Assembly: GCF_041228105.1 (NCBI RefSeq)
Contig: NZ_CP166097.1
Span: 1,860,001 to 1,924,000 of the forward strand
DNA from: Pectobacterium aroidearum
Lineage (GTDB): Bacteria; Pseudomonadota; Gammaproteobacteria; Enterobacterales; Enterobacteriaceae
Direction: 5' to 3'
DNA: 64,000 bases
A program made the position numbers and the translations under genes. The stretch's first letter is position 1. The number at the start of each line of letters is the position of its first letter. A model generated the notes under the pieces. That model ran no database searches. It saw nothing but the letters and a program-made list of their open reading frames with translations, and was not told the origin of the DNA. Positions 53,255 to 63,145 of this stretch are shown in pieces.

Positions 53255-53533
53255 TTAGCCAGAAACGGGTGTTCGTGCTTTTTTGAACCTTCGGGTGACT
53301 TTGTTGCCCGTCTCATCGTAATACCGGCTCGGCCAGATCTCGGCTGGGTCCATGTCCAGCGCTTCTGCAATCAATTTTTCGCCTTTCGGCCAGGGGCGAT
53401 AAAACGTATTAGCGAGAGTGGAATCACTGAGTCCGGCCTGTCGTGAGAGTGCGGCCAGGCTGATACGTTTCTTGTGAAGTGCGGCGACGATATCCGCCCG
53501 GTGCCAGTCCTGTTGCTGCTGCGCCATAACCAT
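53255..53533 (-). CDS. Ner/Nlp-like regulator with leader RNA (copy B)
   Basis: A 92-residue paralogue of copy A: DWHRADIVAALHKKRISLAALSRQAGLSDSTLANTFYRPWPKGEKLIAEALDMDPAEIWPSRYYDETGN. The start at 53533 is chosen because GGAG lies six bases upstream; the leader RNA ends about 20 bases before it. Gene plus leader form a repeat unit of roughly 600 bp that occurs twice in tandem beside the T6SS locus. Confidence 0.9.
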   Translation of the reverse strand: MVMAQQQQDWHRADIVAALHKKRISLAALSRQAGLSDSTLANTFYRPWPKGEKLIAEALDMDPAEIWPSRYYDETGNKVTRRFKKARTPVSG

Positions 53534-53551
53534 AAATAGCTCCATGTTGTG

Positions 53552-53745
53552 GGTGGCGGTTCAGACAGGGTTTGCACTACCGGACATGTGACCTAAACCG
53601 GCAGGATAAATCCTCCCCTGCCTGAACCGCCATAACAGGGGCGTACTCAGGCACACCAGCGCCTAAACGCTGATGGGACACATGTATAGGGGGTGCAAAT
53701 CCCCGCCGATGGATTTTGCCAAAGGCCTAAACAAGATAAGTGAAA
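53552..53745 (-). ncRNA. Structured leader, C4/CI-antisense-like (copy B)
   Basis: A 194-base homologue of 52910-53105. The same hairpins occur with altered sequence: CAGCG..CGCTG keeps the stem but changes the loop, AGGAT..ATCCT replaces AGGAC..GTCCT, and the long-range pair is ACATGTG with CACATGT instead of AGTTACC with GGTAACT. The complementary pair 53555-53570 and 53616-53631 is conserved (15 of 16). An open frame present in copy A is broken here by a stop, so the RNA rather than a peptide is conserved. Confidence 0.65.
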
Positions 53746-54146
53746 AATGCGCCGCACTCAAAAACTTTTAAGCACATCATGTTATTGGTTCTAATTACTG
53801 GTCGATCGAGAAGCTAATATTTGCACGCTATTATTTGAAAGATTGATAGCCATGTCCTCTCAAGGAGATGGTAGTCTCAAAAATTAATCAAAATTATCAG
53901 AATAACTGCGAAGCTCAGGCCATTTATTGCGCAGCTCACAGAACAATCCGACTGTCTGGGTCAGTTTTACAAAGAATCATCATTGTTTCGGGATGGTCTG
54001 AGCAACTTCTTGCTCAAATTTGGCTTAGGGGAAATTTGATTTAAGAAAATAAACAATAAAAACAGCAGGATAAAAATTGGCATGGTTATTGATATGAGTA
54101 ACGACGAAGCGTTACCTATATCAACAACAAGGAAAGGAGCAAGACT
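53746..54146. promoter_or_regulatory. Upstream region of hcp
   Basis: About 400 bp without a gene. TGGCAT-N5-TTGAT at about 54080-54095 resembles a sigma-54 -24/-12 element but lacks the GC at -12. AAGGAAAGGAG precedes the hcp ATG. Confidence 0.4.
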
Positions 54147-54665
54147 ATGCCAACTCCATGCTATATCAGCATCGAAGGAAAAACGCAGGGCAACATCACC
54201 GCTGGAGCCTTCACTTCTGATTCTGTCGGCAACATCTATGTGGAAGGCCACGAAGATGAAATGCTGGTACAGGAATTCAAACACGTCGTCACCGTGCCGA
54301 CCGATCCGCAGTCTGGCCAACCGTCTGGTCAACGCGTCCACAAGCCGTTCAAGTTCACCGTCGCGCTGAACAAGGCGGTGCCACTGATGTACAACGCCCT
54401 GGCCTCCGGTGAAATGCTGCCGACCGTCACACTGAAGTGGTATCGCACGTCTGTGGAAGGCAAGCAGGAGCACTTCTTCTCTACCGTGCTGACTGACGCC
54501 ACCATCGTGGATATCGACTGCAAAATGCCACACTGCCAGGACCCGTCCAAGCTCGATTACACCCAACTGATCGAAGTCTCTCTGGCCTACCGCAAAGTCG
54601 ACTGGGAGCACACCGTGGCCGGAACCTCTGGTTCTGACGACTGGCGCACGCCTGTCGAAGCCTGA
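54147..54665 (+). CDS. hcp: T6SS tube protein Hcp
   Basis: A 172-residue Hcp1-type protein: PTPCYISIEGKTQGNITAGAFTSDSVGNIYVEGHEDEMLVQEFKHVV, then KPFKFTVALNKAVPLMYNALASGE, EHFFSTVLTDATIVDIDCKMPH and DWEHTVAGTSGSDDWRTP. It forms the hexameric tube that carries effectors. It lies first in the hcp-vgrG-eag-rhs-imm cluster. Confidence 0.96.
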   Translation: MPTPCYISIEGKTQGNITAGAFTSDSVGNIYVEGHEDEMLVQEFKHVVTVPTDPQSGQPSGQRVHKPFKFTVALNKAVPLMYNALASGEMLPTVTLKWYRTSVEGKQEHFFSTVLTDATIVDIDCKMPHCQDPSKLDYTQLIEVSLAYRKVDWEHTVAGTSGSDDWRTPVEA

Positions 54666-54756
54666 TGCCGCTCAAACCCGGCCCTGTGCCGGGTTTCCTG
54701 CACTGAGTCATGGCTCATGCCATGCCTGAGTGTGGATGACAGCATCAGGAGGACGT

Positions 54757-56607
54757 GTGGCAAACAGTACAGGATTACAGTTCACGGTAAAGGTCGGTGC
54801 ATTGCCCGAGAGCACCTTTGCGGTGGTGGATTTTCAGCTCAGCGAGGCACTGAACCAGCCGTTTTCCCTGTCGCTGAATCTGGCCAGCCCGCTGCCGGGT
54901 ATCGACTTTGGTGCCGTACTGGATCAGCCGTGTGAACTGCTGGTGTGGTACGAAGGTGAACTCAAGCGCCGTGTCAGCGGCATTGTCAGCGCCTTTGCAC
55001 AGGGCGACACCGGTTTTCGCCGTACCCGCTATCAGGCAGAAGTGCGACCGGCGCTGTGGCGGCTGGGGCTGCGCACCAATGCACGGATCTTTCAGGCACA
55101 GAAGCCAGAAGCGATTATTGGTACGTTGCTGGAAGAGTCCGGCATCACCGACTACGCCTTTGCGCTGCGGCACGACCACGCGCCCCGCGAATACTGTGTG
55201 CAGTACCGGGAAAGTGATTTGGCCTTTGTCGCCCGTTTGGCGGCTGAGGAAGGCCTGTACTTTTTCCATGAGTTTGAAGCCGGTAAGCACCGGGTCGTCT
55301 TTGCCGATGATGCCGGGGCGCTTGGCAAAGGCCCGGAGCTGTTCTTCAACCTCGCCACGCAGGGGCTGAGTGAAGGCGAATATGTCAGACGTTTCCGCTA
55401 CGCCGAAGCGGTCAGCACAGCAGAAGTCGCGCTCAAGGATTACAGCTTCAAAACGCCCGCCTACGGCCTGCTGCACAGCAAGATGAGCAGCGAGCTGGCG
55501 AACCAGCGCGAAAGCTATCAGCACTTCGATTATCCCGGTCGCTTCAAACAAGATCCGAGCGGCAAGGCCTTTACCGGCTATCGGCTGGATGCATTGCGCG
55601 CCGGTGCCATGACGGGATCGGGTGAATCAAATGCCGCGATGCTGATGCCGGGGAGCAGTTTTACCCTCACCGAACACCCCAATCCAACGCTCAACGCAGC
55701 CTGGCAACTGGTGGCGATCACCCACAGTGGGAAGCAACCGCAGGCGCTGGAAGAAGAAAGCGGCGGCGAGCCGACGACCTACAGTAACAGCTTCGAGGTG
55801 ATCAGTGCCAAAAGCACCTGGCGTGCCGATCTGCCCTACAAACCGATGGTGGATGGCCCGCAGATTGCCACCGTGGTCGGCCCCGCAGGCGAGGAAATCT
55901 ACTGCGACGAATACGGGCGCATCAAACTGCAATTCCCGTGGGATCGCTACGGAGCCAGCGATGACCAGAGCTCCTGCTGGGTGCGCGTCAGTCAGGGCTG
56001 GGCAGGCGGTCAGTACGGTCTGATAGCCATCCCACGCATCGGCCATGAGGTGATTGTCAGCTTCCTCGAAGGCGACCCCGACCAGCCGATTGTGACAGGC
56101 CGCACTTTCCACGCCACCAATCCATCGCCGTATCCACTGCCAGCGAACAAGACACGCACCTCGCTGCGTACTTCAACGCATAAGGGCGCGGGCTTTAATG
56201 AACTGCGCTTTGAAGACCAGGCCGGGCAGGAAGAGGTGTTTATCCACGCTCAGAAAGACATGAACACCGTGGTGCTGAACAACCGCAGCACTACCGTGAC
56301 GGCTGACCATACCGAAAACGTCGGCGGCAATCAGACGGTGTCGGTCATCAAAGACCAGTCCACCGAAATCCAGGGGCAGCAAACCGTTGCCATCTCCGGT
56401 AGCCGCAGCACGGTGGTGGGTGATGTCACGGCAACAGAAGAACTTCACGACAGCCTGCAGGTGAAAAACAACATCCTTATCCAGTCGATACAGGGCGGCA
56501 TTCTGATTGCCGCCAACATCGGTTTTATCAGTATCAGCGACGAAGGTGACATCACCATCAAGGGCAAAACCATCACGGTCAACGGCAACCGTATCGACCT
56601 GAACTGA
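54757..56607 (+). CDS. vgrG: T6SS spike protein VgrG (TssI)
   Basis: A 616-residue VgrG with gp27-like N-terminal domain (about 1-350; [39 protein letters not shown]), gp5 OB domain (about 380-470; [34 protein letters not shown]) and a C-terminal beta-helix ([30 protein letters not shown]) ending in [11 protein letters not shown], with no extra effector domain. The GTG at 54757 is used because AGGAGG lies four bases upstream. It is the tip for the PAAR-Rhs protein behind it. Confidence 0.96.
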   Translation: MANSTGLQFTVKVGALPESTFAVVDFQLSEALNQPFSLSLNLASPLPGIDFGAVLDQPCELLVWYEGELKRRVSGIVSAFAQGDTGFRRTRYQAEVRPALWRLGLRTNARIFQAQKPEAIIGTLLEESGITDYAFALRHDHAPREYCVQYRESDLAFVARLAAEEGLYFFHEFEAGKHRVVFADDAGALGKGPELFFNLATQGLSEGEYVRRFRYAEAVSTAEVALKDYSFKTPAYGLLHSKMSSELANQRESYQHFDYPGRFKQDPSGKAFTGYRLDALRAGAMTGSGESNAAMLMPGSSFTLTEHPNPTLNAAWQLVAITHSGKQPQALEEESGGEPTTYSNSFEVISAKSTWRADLPYKPMVDGPQIATVVGPAGEEIYCDEYGRIKLQFPWDRYGASDDQSSCWVRVSQGWAGGQYGLIAIPRIGHEVIVSFLEGDPDQPIVTGRTFHATNPSPYPLPANKTRTSLRTSTHKGAGFNELRFEDQAGQEEVFIHAQKDMNTVVLNNRSTTVTADHTENVGGNQTVSVIKDQSTEIQGQQTVAISGSRSTVVGDVTATEELHDSLQVKNNILIQSIQGGILIAANIGFISISDEGDITIKGKTITVNGNRIDLN

Positions 56608-56635
56608 ATAATAAAAACAACAAGGACGCTGAAAC

Positions 56636-57082
56636 ATGTACCAGATGAACGAAGGCACGTTGAACATTCCTGCGCAATGGCGAGATGAGTCGCTGCACGT
56701 TTTTGTTCTGCCTGACGACACGACCAACCTGGTGGTCAACCGCACTCCAGTGGAGGGCGGTAAAACAGCCGATGCGGCTTATCAGGACACGCTGGCGCAG
56801 TTGTCGGCGCAGCTTAAAGGTTATGAAGAGCGGCAGGCGTGGACGCTGACGCTGGATGGGCAAACCGCTCAAGGGGTTGAGTACACCTGGCAGTCGCCCG
56901 AAGGGCAGATGCATCAGGTGGTGGTGATGCAAATGCGTGGCAACCTGCTGCTGACGTTCACTATTACCGCCGCTGATGTGCTCAGTGATGAGAACAAAGC
57001 CAGCTTGCTGACCGTGATTGAGACCTTCAAAGCCGTTGAATTGCCTGCCACACCGGAGGATAAGGCAGGCGGCCATGCGTGA
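56636..57082 (+). CDS. Eag/DUF1795 T6SS chaperone
   Basis: A 148-residue DcrB-like (DUF1795) protein: MYQMNEGTLNIPAQWRDESLHVFVLPDDTTNLVVNRT.. and ..QGVEYTWQSPEGQMHQVVVMQMRGNLLLTFTITAA. Eag chaperones bind and stabilise the N-terminal membrane segments of prePAAR Rhs effectors and help load them on VgrG. It lies 28 bp after vgrG and overlaps the rhs start by 8 bases, the canonical order. Confidence 0.9.
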   Translation: MYQMNEGTLNIPAQWRDESLHVFVLPDDTTNLVVNRTPVEGGKTADAAYQDTLAQLSAQLKGYEERQAWTLTLDGQTAQGVEYTWQSPEGQMHQVVVMQMRGNLLLTFTITAADVLSDENKASLLTVIETFKAVELPATPEDKAGGHA

Positions 57083-60000
57083 GGAAATACTCTCCCGTAT
57101 TGCACGTGTTGGTGCCATGCATGCGGGCAACCGCCCTAAGCTGCCACCGGGTTTACCTGAGCCAGGACAGGGTAAGCCGCCCACCTCGCCAGGCAAGGCT
57201 ATCAAGCACAGCAGTTTCTGGGGCGCACTGGCAGGAGCGGCTGTCGGAGCGTTGATCGCGGCTGCCGCGTTTACCGTGGCCGCCGCCGCCGTTGCGGGTG
57301 CAGTGGTGTTGATGGGGGCCACCGGCGGGGCTGGTCTCGCCCTGGTGGTGGGAGTAGTCAAGCTGGCGGCAGGGGCGGCGCTGGTGTATGGACTGAGTGA
57401 CCTGATAGGCGGTGTCAGCAAGCGTGTGTCCTCGATGGTTGACAGCATGTCGCCCTCTTCAGGGGCGGTCAAAGATGGCTCGAAGACAGTCTTTGCAGAG
57501 GGTAATCCAGTCTCCCGCGCTGAAATCGATGCGGTGCTGTGCGACAAACACAACGGCCCGCAACTGATTGCCCAGGGCAGTGCCACGGTATTTGTCGAGG
57601 GCTACCACGCAGCACGTGTAGATGACAAAACCGTATGTGGGGCCACGATCAAGGAAGGGGCATCAACGGTGTTCTTTGGTTCAGGCCAAGAATCGCCACT
57701 CAAGGTCGAGGATGAATTCAGTGGCTGGCAGAAAGCGCTGATACTCGCAGTGGAATTCCTGATGCCCCCCAGTCGTGGTCTATTCCGGGGACTGGGCACT
57801 CTGTTTACCAAAGGACCGATGGCCGTACTGCGAGGCATGCAGGCCGGGGCATCATTTGCCCTGAAAGGACTCCGTAGTGCTGTGGAGTGTGCCAAAAACG
57901 GCTTTAAAGAAAGCAAAGGACTGGCGCGTGTCACCGAGTCCATTCGCGGCTTCCTGAAAGACCCCGTCTACATTGCCAGTGGCGAGGTCATTGAAAAACG
58001 CCTCGATCTGGAACTGGGCCAGACCGTTCCACTGCTGTTCGAGCGCACCTACCGCTCTGGTAGCCCACACTCCGGCTTGCTGGGTCATGGCTGGCACGAT
58101 AGCTGGAGTGAAGTCGCTACCGTTGATCGCACTGACCAGGGTGACATCCATGTGACGCTTACCCTGGCGCAGGGCTATGACATCGACTTCACCTTCGGGA
58201 TAGGTGCAACGGTGGTGTACTGCGCCGAATACCCCGAATTCAAACTGGTCAAACGCCATAACGGCTTTCACCTGTGGCACCGCGACAGCCAGACCTGGCG
58301 TGCCTTTACCGTCAAGCAGGGCGACCAACTGCTGCTGTCATCCATTACCGACAACCACCACAACCGAATCAACTTTCTGCGCGATCCCAAGGGCAACCTG
58401 CGCAAGATCAGACACAGCGACGGCATCGAGTTGCTGCTGGTATGGCAGGGGGAATTCCTGCGCCAGATACAGCGTATCGACACTGGGCAAAAAACGCTGT
58501 TGGCGGAATACCGGCAGGATGAGCGCGGCAGATTGGTCGAGGCCGATGCCTCACACGCCTACCACCTGTTCTATGACTACGACAATCACAACCGCCTGAT
58601 CCGCTGGCACGACAACGACAAGACCTGGGCGCGTTATGAGTATGACCACCAGGGCCGCTGCATTTACACCACCTGTGCTGACGGCTACCTGACGGCTAAT
58701 TTTGAGTATCTGGCTGACCGCGTGGTGATGACCGACGGGCTGGGTCAGCGTCATGAATACGGCTTCAATGATCTGTACCTGATGGCTTGGGAAAAATCCC
58801 CACTTGGCCATGTCACCCATTATGAATACGACGACGTAGGCAACCTGCTGCGGGAAATCTCTCCGGCAGGGAGGGTCGTGGAATTTGCCTACCTGGACAA
58901 CAGCGGGCTGGTCAGCACCTTTACCGACGGCAGCGGCCATCAGTGGCACTACGACTATGACCATTACGAGCGGCTGACTGGCATCACCGACCCATTGGGC
59001 CGAAGTTGGGCATGGCAGTACGACAGCAAGGGCAATCCGCTGAGCCTGACCGGGCCGGACGCCAGCGAAGTCCGGTTTGCGTGGAACCGCTACGGCCTGC
59101 TGACCGAGGTGAGCGACGAACAAGGCCGGACGCAGGCCAGTCTGTTTTATGACCACCGCCAGCGCCTGATGAGTGCCACTGATGCGGAATCCCGCACCCA
59201 GCAACTGCGCTATGACCAGCAAGACCGACTCACAAGCTGGACACGTCCAGATGGGGCAACGTATCGCCTCGGTTACCGCCGTGCCAGTTGGAAGCTGCCG
59301 GAGCAACTGATACGCCCGGACGACAAGCAAGAGCAACGCCAGTACGACAAACACAACAACCTGCTGCACTACACCGACGGTAACGGCGCGGTCTGGGCTC
59401 AAACCTATGGCGCGTTCGACCTGCTGACCTCACGCACTGACGCCGAAGGCCGCACCTGGCAATACGAGTACGACAAAGAAAGCCAGCAACTGATTGGTGT
59501 CACCGCACCCGATGGCAACCGCTGGCAGTGGTGGCTGGACGCCGATGCGCGGGTTATCCGTGAGCGGGATATGGCCGGTACGGAAACCCACTACAGCTAT
59601 GACGAAGACGGTCACTGCATCAGTATCCGCAATGGTGAAGGAGAAACTCGCCACTTTCTGTACGACGGGCGTGGACTGCTGATTCAGGAAACCGCGCCGG
59701 ACGATACCTTGCACCACCGCTACGATGCGGCAGGCAGGTTGATCGAAGTGACATCCTCCACCAGTCATATCCAGTTTGAGTATGACGAGCGTGACCGGGT
59801 GGTACAGGAGCGGAACAGCGGAACGGAAATCCGACGCCAATACCAGGGAGAGTCGCACACCGTCACTCGCACCCTGTACTGGGAAGGCGAAGAAAACAGC
59901 GCGGCGCTCACCAGCACTTTCTGCTACCGTGCGACGGGAGAGCTGCGCCGGGTGCAGTTGCCGGATGGCGCAGAGCTGACGCTGGTTCACGACGGCGTAG

Positions 60001-61370
60001 GCCGTGAGTCTTCCCGCCAAAGTCAGGCTGGCTTTATGCAGCATCGCGAATACGACGCCATGGGCTGGCTGACGCGGGAAATGAGCGGCCAGAAGGTGGA
60101 CGGCCGCCTGCAGCCGGTGCAGACCCGTGAATACCTCTACGACGGCGCAGGCAACCTGACCGGCACCCGGCGCAATCGCGAAGCGGCAGGCTATCAACTC
60201 GATGCCAGTGGGCGGGTGCTGTCGGTACTGAGCGGCGGCGCGGGGCGCAGCGTCGAAACCGAAGAGCAATACTGCTACACCCGCAGTGGTTTGCCGCAGG
60301 ATGCGACAAGGCTGACCGAGTGGCAGGCTGGACGACTGACTCAACAGGACAACGCCCACTACCAGTATGACAAGGCCGGGCGGCTCATTCGCAAACAGGT
60401 GGTGCAGCCGGGCTATCGGCCGCAGGTGTGGTATTACCGTTGGGACAGTCGCAATCAGCTTAGGGTAGTGGATACGCCCAGCGGTGAACGCTGGTTCTAT
60501 CGCTACGATCCGTTCGGACGGCGTATCGGCAAACGCTGCGACCAAACCTATGAAGATATTCGCTACCTGTGGGACGGCGACCAGATAGCAGAGGTACGGC
60601 GCTATCGTGACAACCAGCTTATCAGCCGCCGCCACTGGGTGCATAACGGTTGGGAACTGCTGGTACAGCAGCGGCAACATACGGACGGCAGTTGGGAAAC
60701 GGATTTTGTGACCAGCGGCCATAATGGCGAGCCGCAGGCGGTCTTTAATCCGCAAGGTGAACTTCGCTGGCAAGCTCCGCGCACCAACTTATGGGGGCAG
60801 CGTTATACCGATAATACCGAAAATCTTGATCCGGGGCTGGCCTTTGCCGGGCAATACCGTGACGCTGAAAGTAGCTTATGCTATAACAGGTTCCGCTATT
60901 ATGATCCAAATGGTGGTTGTTATATCTCACCCGACCCGATTAGTGTTTTGGGTGGGGAGAGTAACTACGGATATGTGCCTAATCCGATTGGCTGGGTTGA
61001 TCCATTTGGATTGGCTTCTTGCCCCAATATGTCATATGACGATTGGATAAAATCTAAAGCGGCACAAGGAAACAATACTCACGTATACATAGGGTACAAG
61101 GATGGGAAGCCAATTTATGTGGGAATAAGCAAGGACGTTGATGTTCGTGCTCTACAGCATGGTGATAGGTTTGATCGATTGGTTCCTATAACTGACACTC
61201 CATTGAATCGGGGGCATGCCCGGAGTATAGAGCAGGCTTTGATCGATAATAACAAGTCAATTTTTAAGAACGAGATAAATAGCATTAGCCCCACAAGAAA
61301 ACTTTACTCAGATGCTGTGGAGTGGGGCGAAAACTGGCTTAAAGATAATGGGATTAAGTTAAAATGGTAA
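57075..61370 (+). CDS. rhs: Rhs-PAAR T6SS effector with GIY-YIG nuclease tip
   Basis: A 1431-residue effector. Order: prePAAR segment (ILSRIARVGAMHAGN), two or three Ala/Gly-rich membrane segments (about 50-115), PAAR domain (about 120-215), Rhs core with YD repeats forming a beta cocoon (about 290-1300), the DP-x-GL-type cleavage site (NPIGWVDPFGL, about 1300-1315) and a toxin of about 117 residues. The tip has NTHVYIGYKDGKPIYVGISKDVDVRALQHGD and ARSIEQALI: YIG..YVG, Arg, His and Glu of GIY-YIG nucleases. GC content drops at the tip, showing module exchange. The ATG at 57075 is used. Confidence 0.92.
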   Translation: MREEILSRIARVGAMHAGNRPKLPPGLPEPGQGKPPTSPGKAIKHSSFWGALAGAAVGALIAAAAFTVAAAAVAGAVVLMGATGGAGLALVVGVVKLAAGAALVYGLSDLIGGVSKRVSSMVDSMSPSSGAVKDGSKTVFAEGNPVSRAEIDAVLCDKHNGPQLIAQGSATVFVEGYHAARVDDKTVCGATIKEGASTVFFGSGQESPLKVEDEFSGWQKALILAVEFLMPPSRGLFRGLGTLFTKGPMAVLRGMQAGASFALKGLRSAVECAKNGFKESKGLARVTESIRGFLKDPVYIASGEVIEKRLDLELGQTVPLLFERTYRSGSPHSGLLGHGWHDSWSEVATVDRTDQGDIHVTLTLAQGYDIDFTFGIGATVVYCAEYPEFKLVKRHNGFHLWHRDSQTWRAFTVKQGDQLLLSSITDNHHNRINFLRDPKGNLRKIRHSDGIELLLVWQGEFLRQIQRIDTGQKTLLAEYRQDERGRLVEADASHAYHLFYDYDNHNRLIRWHDNDKTWARYEYDHQGRCIYTTCADGYLTANFEYLADRVVMTDGLGQRHEYGFNDLYLMAWEKSPLGHVTHYEYDDVGNLLREISPAGRVVEFAYLDNSGLVSTFTDGSGHQWHYDYDHYERLTGITDPLGRSWAWQYDSKGNPLSLTGPDASEVRFAWNRYGLLTEVSDEQGRTQASLFYDHRQRLMSATDAESRTQQLRYDQQDRLTSWTRPDGATYRLGYRRASWKLPEQLIRPDDKQEQRQYDKHNNLLHYTDGNGAVWAQTYGAFDLLTSRTDAEGRTWQYEYDKESQQLIGVTAPDGNRWQWWLDADARVIRERDMAGTETHYSYDEDGHCISIRNGEGETRHFLYDGRGLLIQETAPDDTLHHRYDAAGRLIEVTSSTSHIQFEYDERDRVVQERNSGTEIRRQYQGESHTVTRTLYWEGEENSAALTSTFCYRATGELRRVQLPDGAELTLVHDGVGRESSRQSQAGFMQHREYDAMGWLTREMSGQKVDGRLQPVQTREYLYDGAGNLTGTRRNREAAGYQLDASGRVLSVLSGGAGRSVETEEQYCYTRSGLPQDATRLTEWQAGRLTQQDNAHYQYDKAGRLIRKQVVQPGYRPQVWYYRWDSRNQLRVVDTPSGERWFYRYDPFGRRIGKRCDQTYEDIRYLWDGDQIAEVRRYRDNQLISRRHWVHNGWELLVQQRQHTDGSWETDFVTSGHNGEPQAVFNPQGELRWQAPRTNLWGQRYTDNTENLDPGLAFAGQYRDAESSLCYNRFRYYDPNGGCYISPDPISVLGGESNYGYVPNPIGWVDPFGLASCPNMSYDDWIKSKAAQGNNTHVYIGYKDGKPIYVGISKDVDVRALQHGDRFDRLVPITDTPLNRGHARSIEQALIDNNKSIFKNEINSISPTRKLYSDAVEWGENWLKDNGIKLKW

Positions 61371-61852
61371 ATGAAATTTCTGTTGTTAAAATGGATGTAT
61401 CGAAGAAGCCTAAAAGGCCCATCAAAGGGGATGTCTTCTATTTTAAAACAAATAAAAATGAATACTTGTACGGGCAAGTTGTTTTGGCCGACTTGACAGT
61501 TGGTCCATTTAAAAACACTCTGCTGATTTGTATTTTTGATAAGAAAACGATGGAGTTGCAGGGTGAGGTTTCTAGTAATGGTTGTGAATTTCTGGTGCCG
61601 CCAATTATCACTGATGAGTCATGCTGGAAGAACGGTTATTTTTTTTATTTAGGCAATGAATCCTTTGATGAGGATGTTTTGGATGATTTTTTGTTTGTAA
61701 ATCCATTGAATAATAGAGCATACGATTTGTCCGGAAATCTATATGAGGGGAGCAGAGAGGGGAAGGTTGTTGGGGAAAGGGCTCTTTGTTACTTTGAAAA
61801 TGTAATCAAAATAATTGAATGTAAATTAAATGAAAGGTTTATGCCAAATTAA
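61364..61852 (+). CDS. Imm26-like immunity protein
   Basis: A 162-residue protein overlapping the rhs stop by 7 bases. KPKRPIKGDVFYFKTNKNEYLYGQVVLADLTVGPFKNTLLICIFD matches the Imm26 pattern (GDvF, YgxV, lli.iy). It should neutralise the GIY-YIG tip encoded directly upstream. It shares the low GC content of the toxin tip. Confidence 0.8.
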   Translation: MVNEISVVKMDVSKKPKRPIKGDVFYFKTNKNEYLYGQVVLADLTVGPFKNTLLICIFDKKTMELQGEVSSNGCEFLVPPIITDESCWKNGYFFYLGNESFDEDVLDDFLFVNPLNNRAYDLSGNLYEGSREGKVVGERALCYFENVIKIIECKLNERFMPN

Positions 61853-61898
61853 ATCTATTTGGTTGTTAATTGTTAAGTCATGTTTTCACGTAATCTAG

Positions 61899-62110
61899 TA
61901 CGACAAAGCCGGGCGGTTAATCCGCAAGCAATAGGTGCGGGCTATCGACACACAGGTGTGGCATTACCGTTGGGACAGCCGCAACCAGCTCCGGGCTGTG
62001 GATACGCCAGGGTGTGAGCACTGATGTTGCTGCTACGGCCCGTTTGGATGCTGTGTCGGCAAACGCTGCGTTCAGACCAGTGAAGACTCTGCTACCAGCG
62101 GGACGGTGGC
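61899..62110 (+). pseudogene. Displaced rhs core remnant
   Basis: The DNA is homologous to 60363-60590 in the rhs gene (YDKAGRLIRKQ, HYRWDSRNQLRAVDTP, GKRCVQTSED) but with internal stops and indels. It is the leftover of an rhs 3' core, as left by exchange of toxin tips by homologous recombination. Confidence 0.85.
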
Positions 62111-62223
62111 CTCATAGATGAGGCGCCTCACCACCGCGACGGTAAACTTACCTCATGCTGTCATCAGGCTGATTTTCTATTATCTGATAAACCAACTGAA
62201 AATGAATATGCGAGGAACCAGAA

Positions 62224-62775
62224 ATGCCGCTGCCGATTTTGGATGGTTGGATCACTATCATATCTTTATTTTTATCTTTATTGGCTGTTAGCATATCGCT
62301 TGTGTCATTTGTGTTCACTCGAAGAAGTTGGTTTCAGTCAAATCGACCCATCGTGTCGGCGGCCGTCGAGACTCATGCTGGTGGTAGTGAATCAATTGCC
62401 TACAACTTAGTGCTAAGTAACACTGGAACTCGACCTGCTATAAATGTTCGCATTCGCGTTAAAGAGGTTGAGATTGACGCGTGTATATCCGAATGGGTTA
62501 AAAATCATAAAAATACGAACGCTATATATTCTAACGTGATGAGGTGTTTCTCGGATGACGGCGAGATTCCATTGCTGTTGAACGGAAAAAGTATGATTAA
62601 TTCCTTTGGTTATACCTGCGCTGATGAACAAACGTTTTGGCTATATGGAGTCAGTCTGTCTGTAGAAATCAAATATTGTGATTTGGATGGTCGAAAGTAT
62701 AAATCAAAACAAACAATTAGAATTAAAGACTCGGAAGGTTTTGCTGGCGGAATTTGGCAGTCATCAGCTAATTAA
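62224..62775 (+). CDS. Membrane-anchored hypothetical protein
   Basis: A 183-residue protein with one N-terminal span (about 8-32) and a beta-rich domain (GSESIAYNLVLSNTGTRPAINVRIRVKEVE, immunoglobulin-like). No family recognised. Between the rhs remnant and the sigma-54 activator it may be an orphan immunity protein or cargo. A weak GAGGAACC-like site precedes the ATG; the terminator at 62794 follows. Confidence 0.5.
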   Translation: MPLPILDGWITIISLFLSLLAVSISLVSFVFTRRSWFQSNRPIVSAAVETHAGGSESIAYNLVLSNTGTRPAINVRIRVKEVEIDACISEWVKNHKNTNAIYSNVMRCFSDDGEIPLLLNGKSMINSFGYTCADEQTFWLYGVSLSVEIKYCDLDGRKYKSKQTIRIKDSEGFAGGIWQSSAN

Positions 62776-62793
62776 TATTCAAAACTTGATCAA

Positions 62794-62835
62794 GCTCACT
62801 CCATGCTTGCTGCTCTCCGCAGTGAGCATTTTTTT
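62794..62835 (+). terminator. Terminator after 62224-62775 gene
   Basis: GCTCACT and AGTGAGC pair around a 20-base loop, followed by ATTTTTTTT, 19 bp after the stop. Confidence 0.75.
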
Positions 62836-63145
62836 TGCCATCTTTAATCCGTCTGAAATACGGGTTATGCTATTTGAAATAAATTTATCCAATTATTCCA
62901 GTTTGTCTCTGAGGTATGGGCTGTAGATGGCTTTTATGTTCGTAAGGCCGTTAATTATTAAGTGTCATAATAATGATGTTGGTTGTTTTTCAATTTTTTG
63001 TGAGTGGTTTTTATTAATGGGAAGTGTTCCCATGTTTCATGGGAGGCGATGCTTGTCGGTTTGTAAGTAAAATATAATCAATTCGTTCTGGTGGATAAAT
63101 TATTTTATAAACGTACAGGAATAAAAATACGGCAAGGAGGTGGCG
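62836..63145. promoter_or_regulatory. Upstream region of the sigma-54 activator
   Basis: About 310 bp. GTTCCCATGTTTCATGGGAG near 63030 contains a short palindrome CCCATG-TTT-CATGGG (63030-63044). Otherwise no supported element; the activator promoter must be here. Confidence 0.4.

Noticed and set aside
52951..53370. Minus-strand open frame of 139 codons over leader A
   Set aside because: The homologous frame in leader B is interrupted by a stop, and the conserved signal is base pairing, not codons.
54080..54095. Sigma-54-like promoter TGGCAT-N5-TTGAT before hcp
   Set aside because: The -12 GC is missing; too weak to call although a sigma-54 activator gene lies nearby.
54775..55551. Minus-strand open frame of 258 codons inside vgrG
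   Set aside because: A shadow of the conserved vgrG coding frame.
59430..60773. Long minus-strand open frame of 447 codons inside rhs, and similar ones at 58551-59402 and 56579-57586
   Set aside because: They mirror the GC-rich, third-position-biased rhs coding strand; no ribosome sites, no families, low-quality composition.
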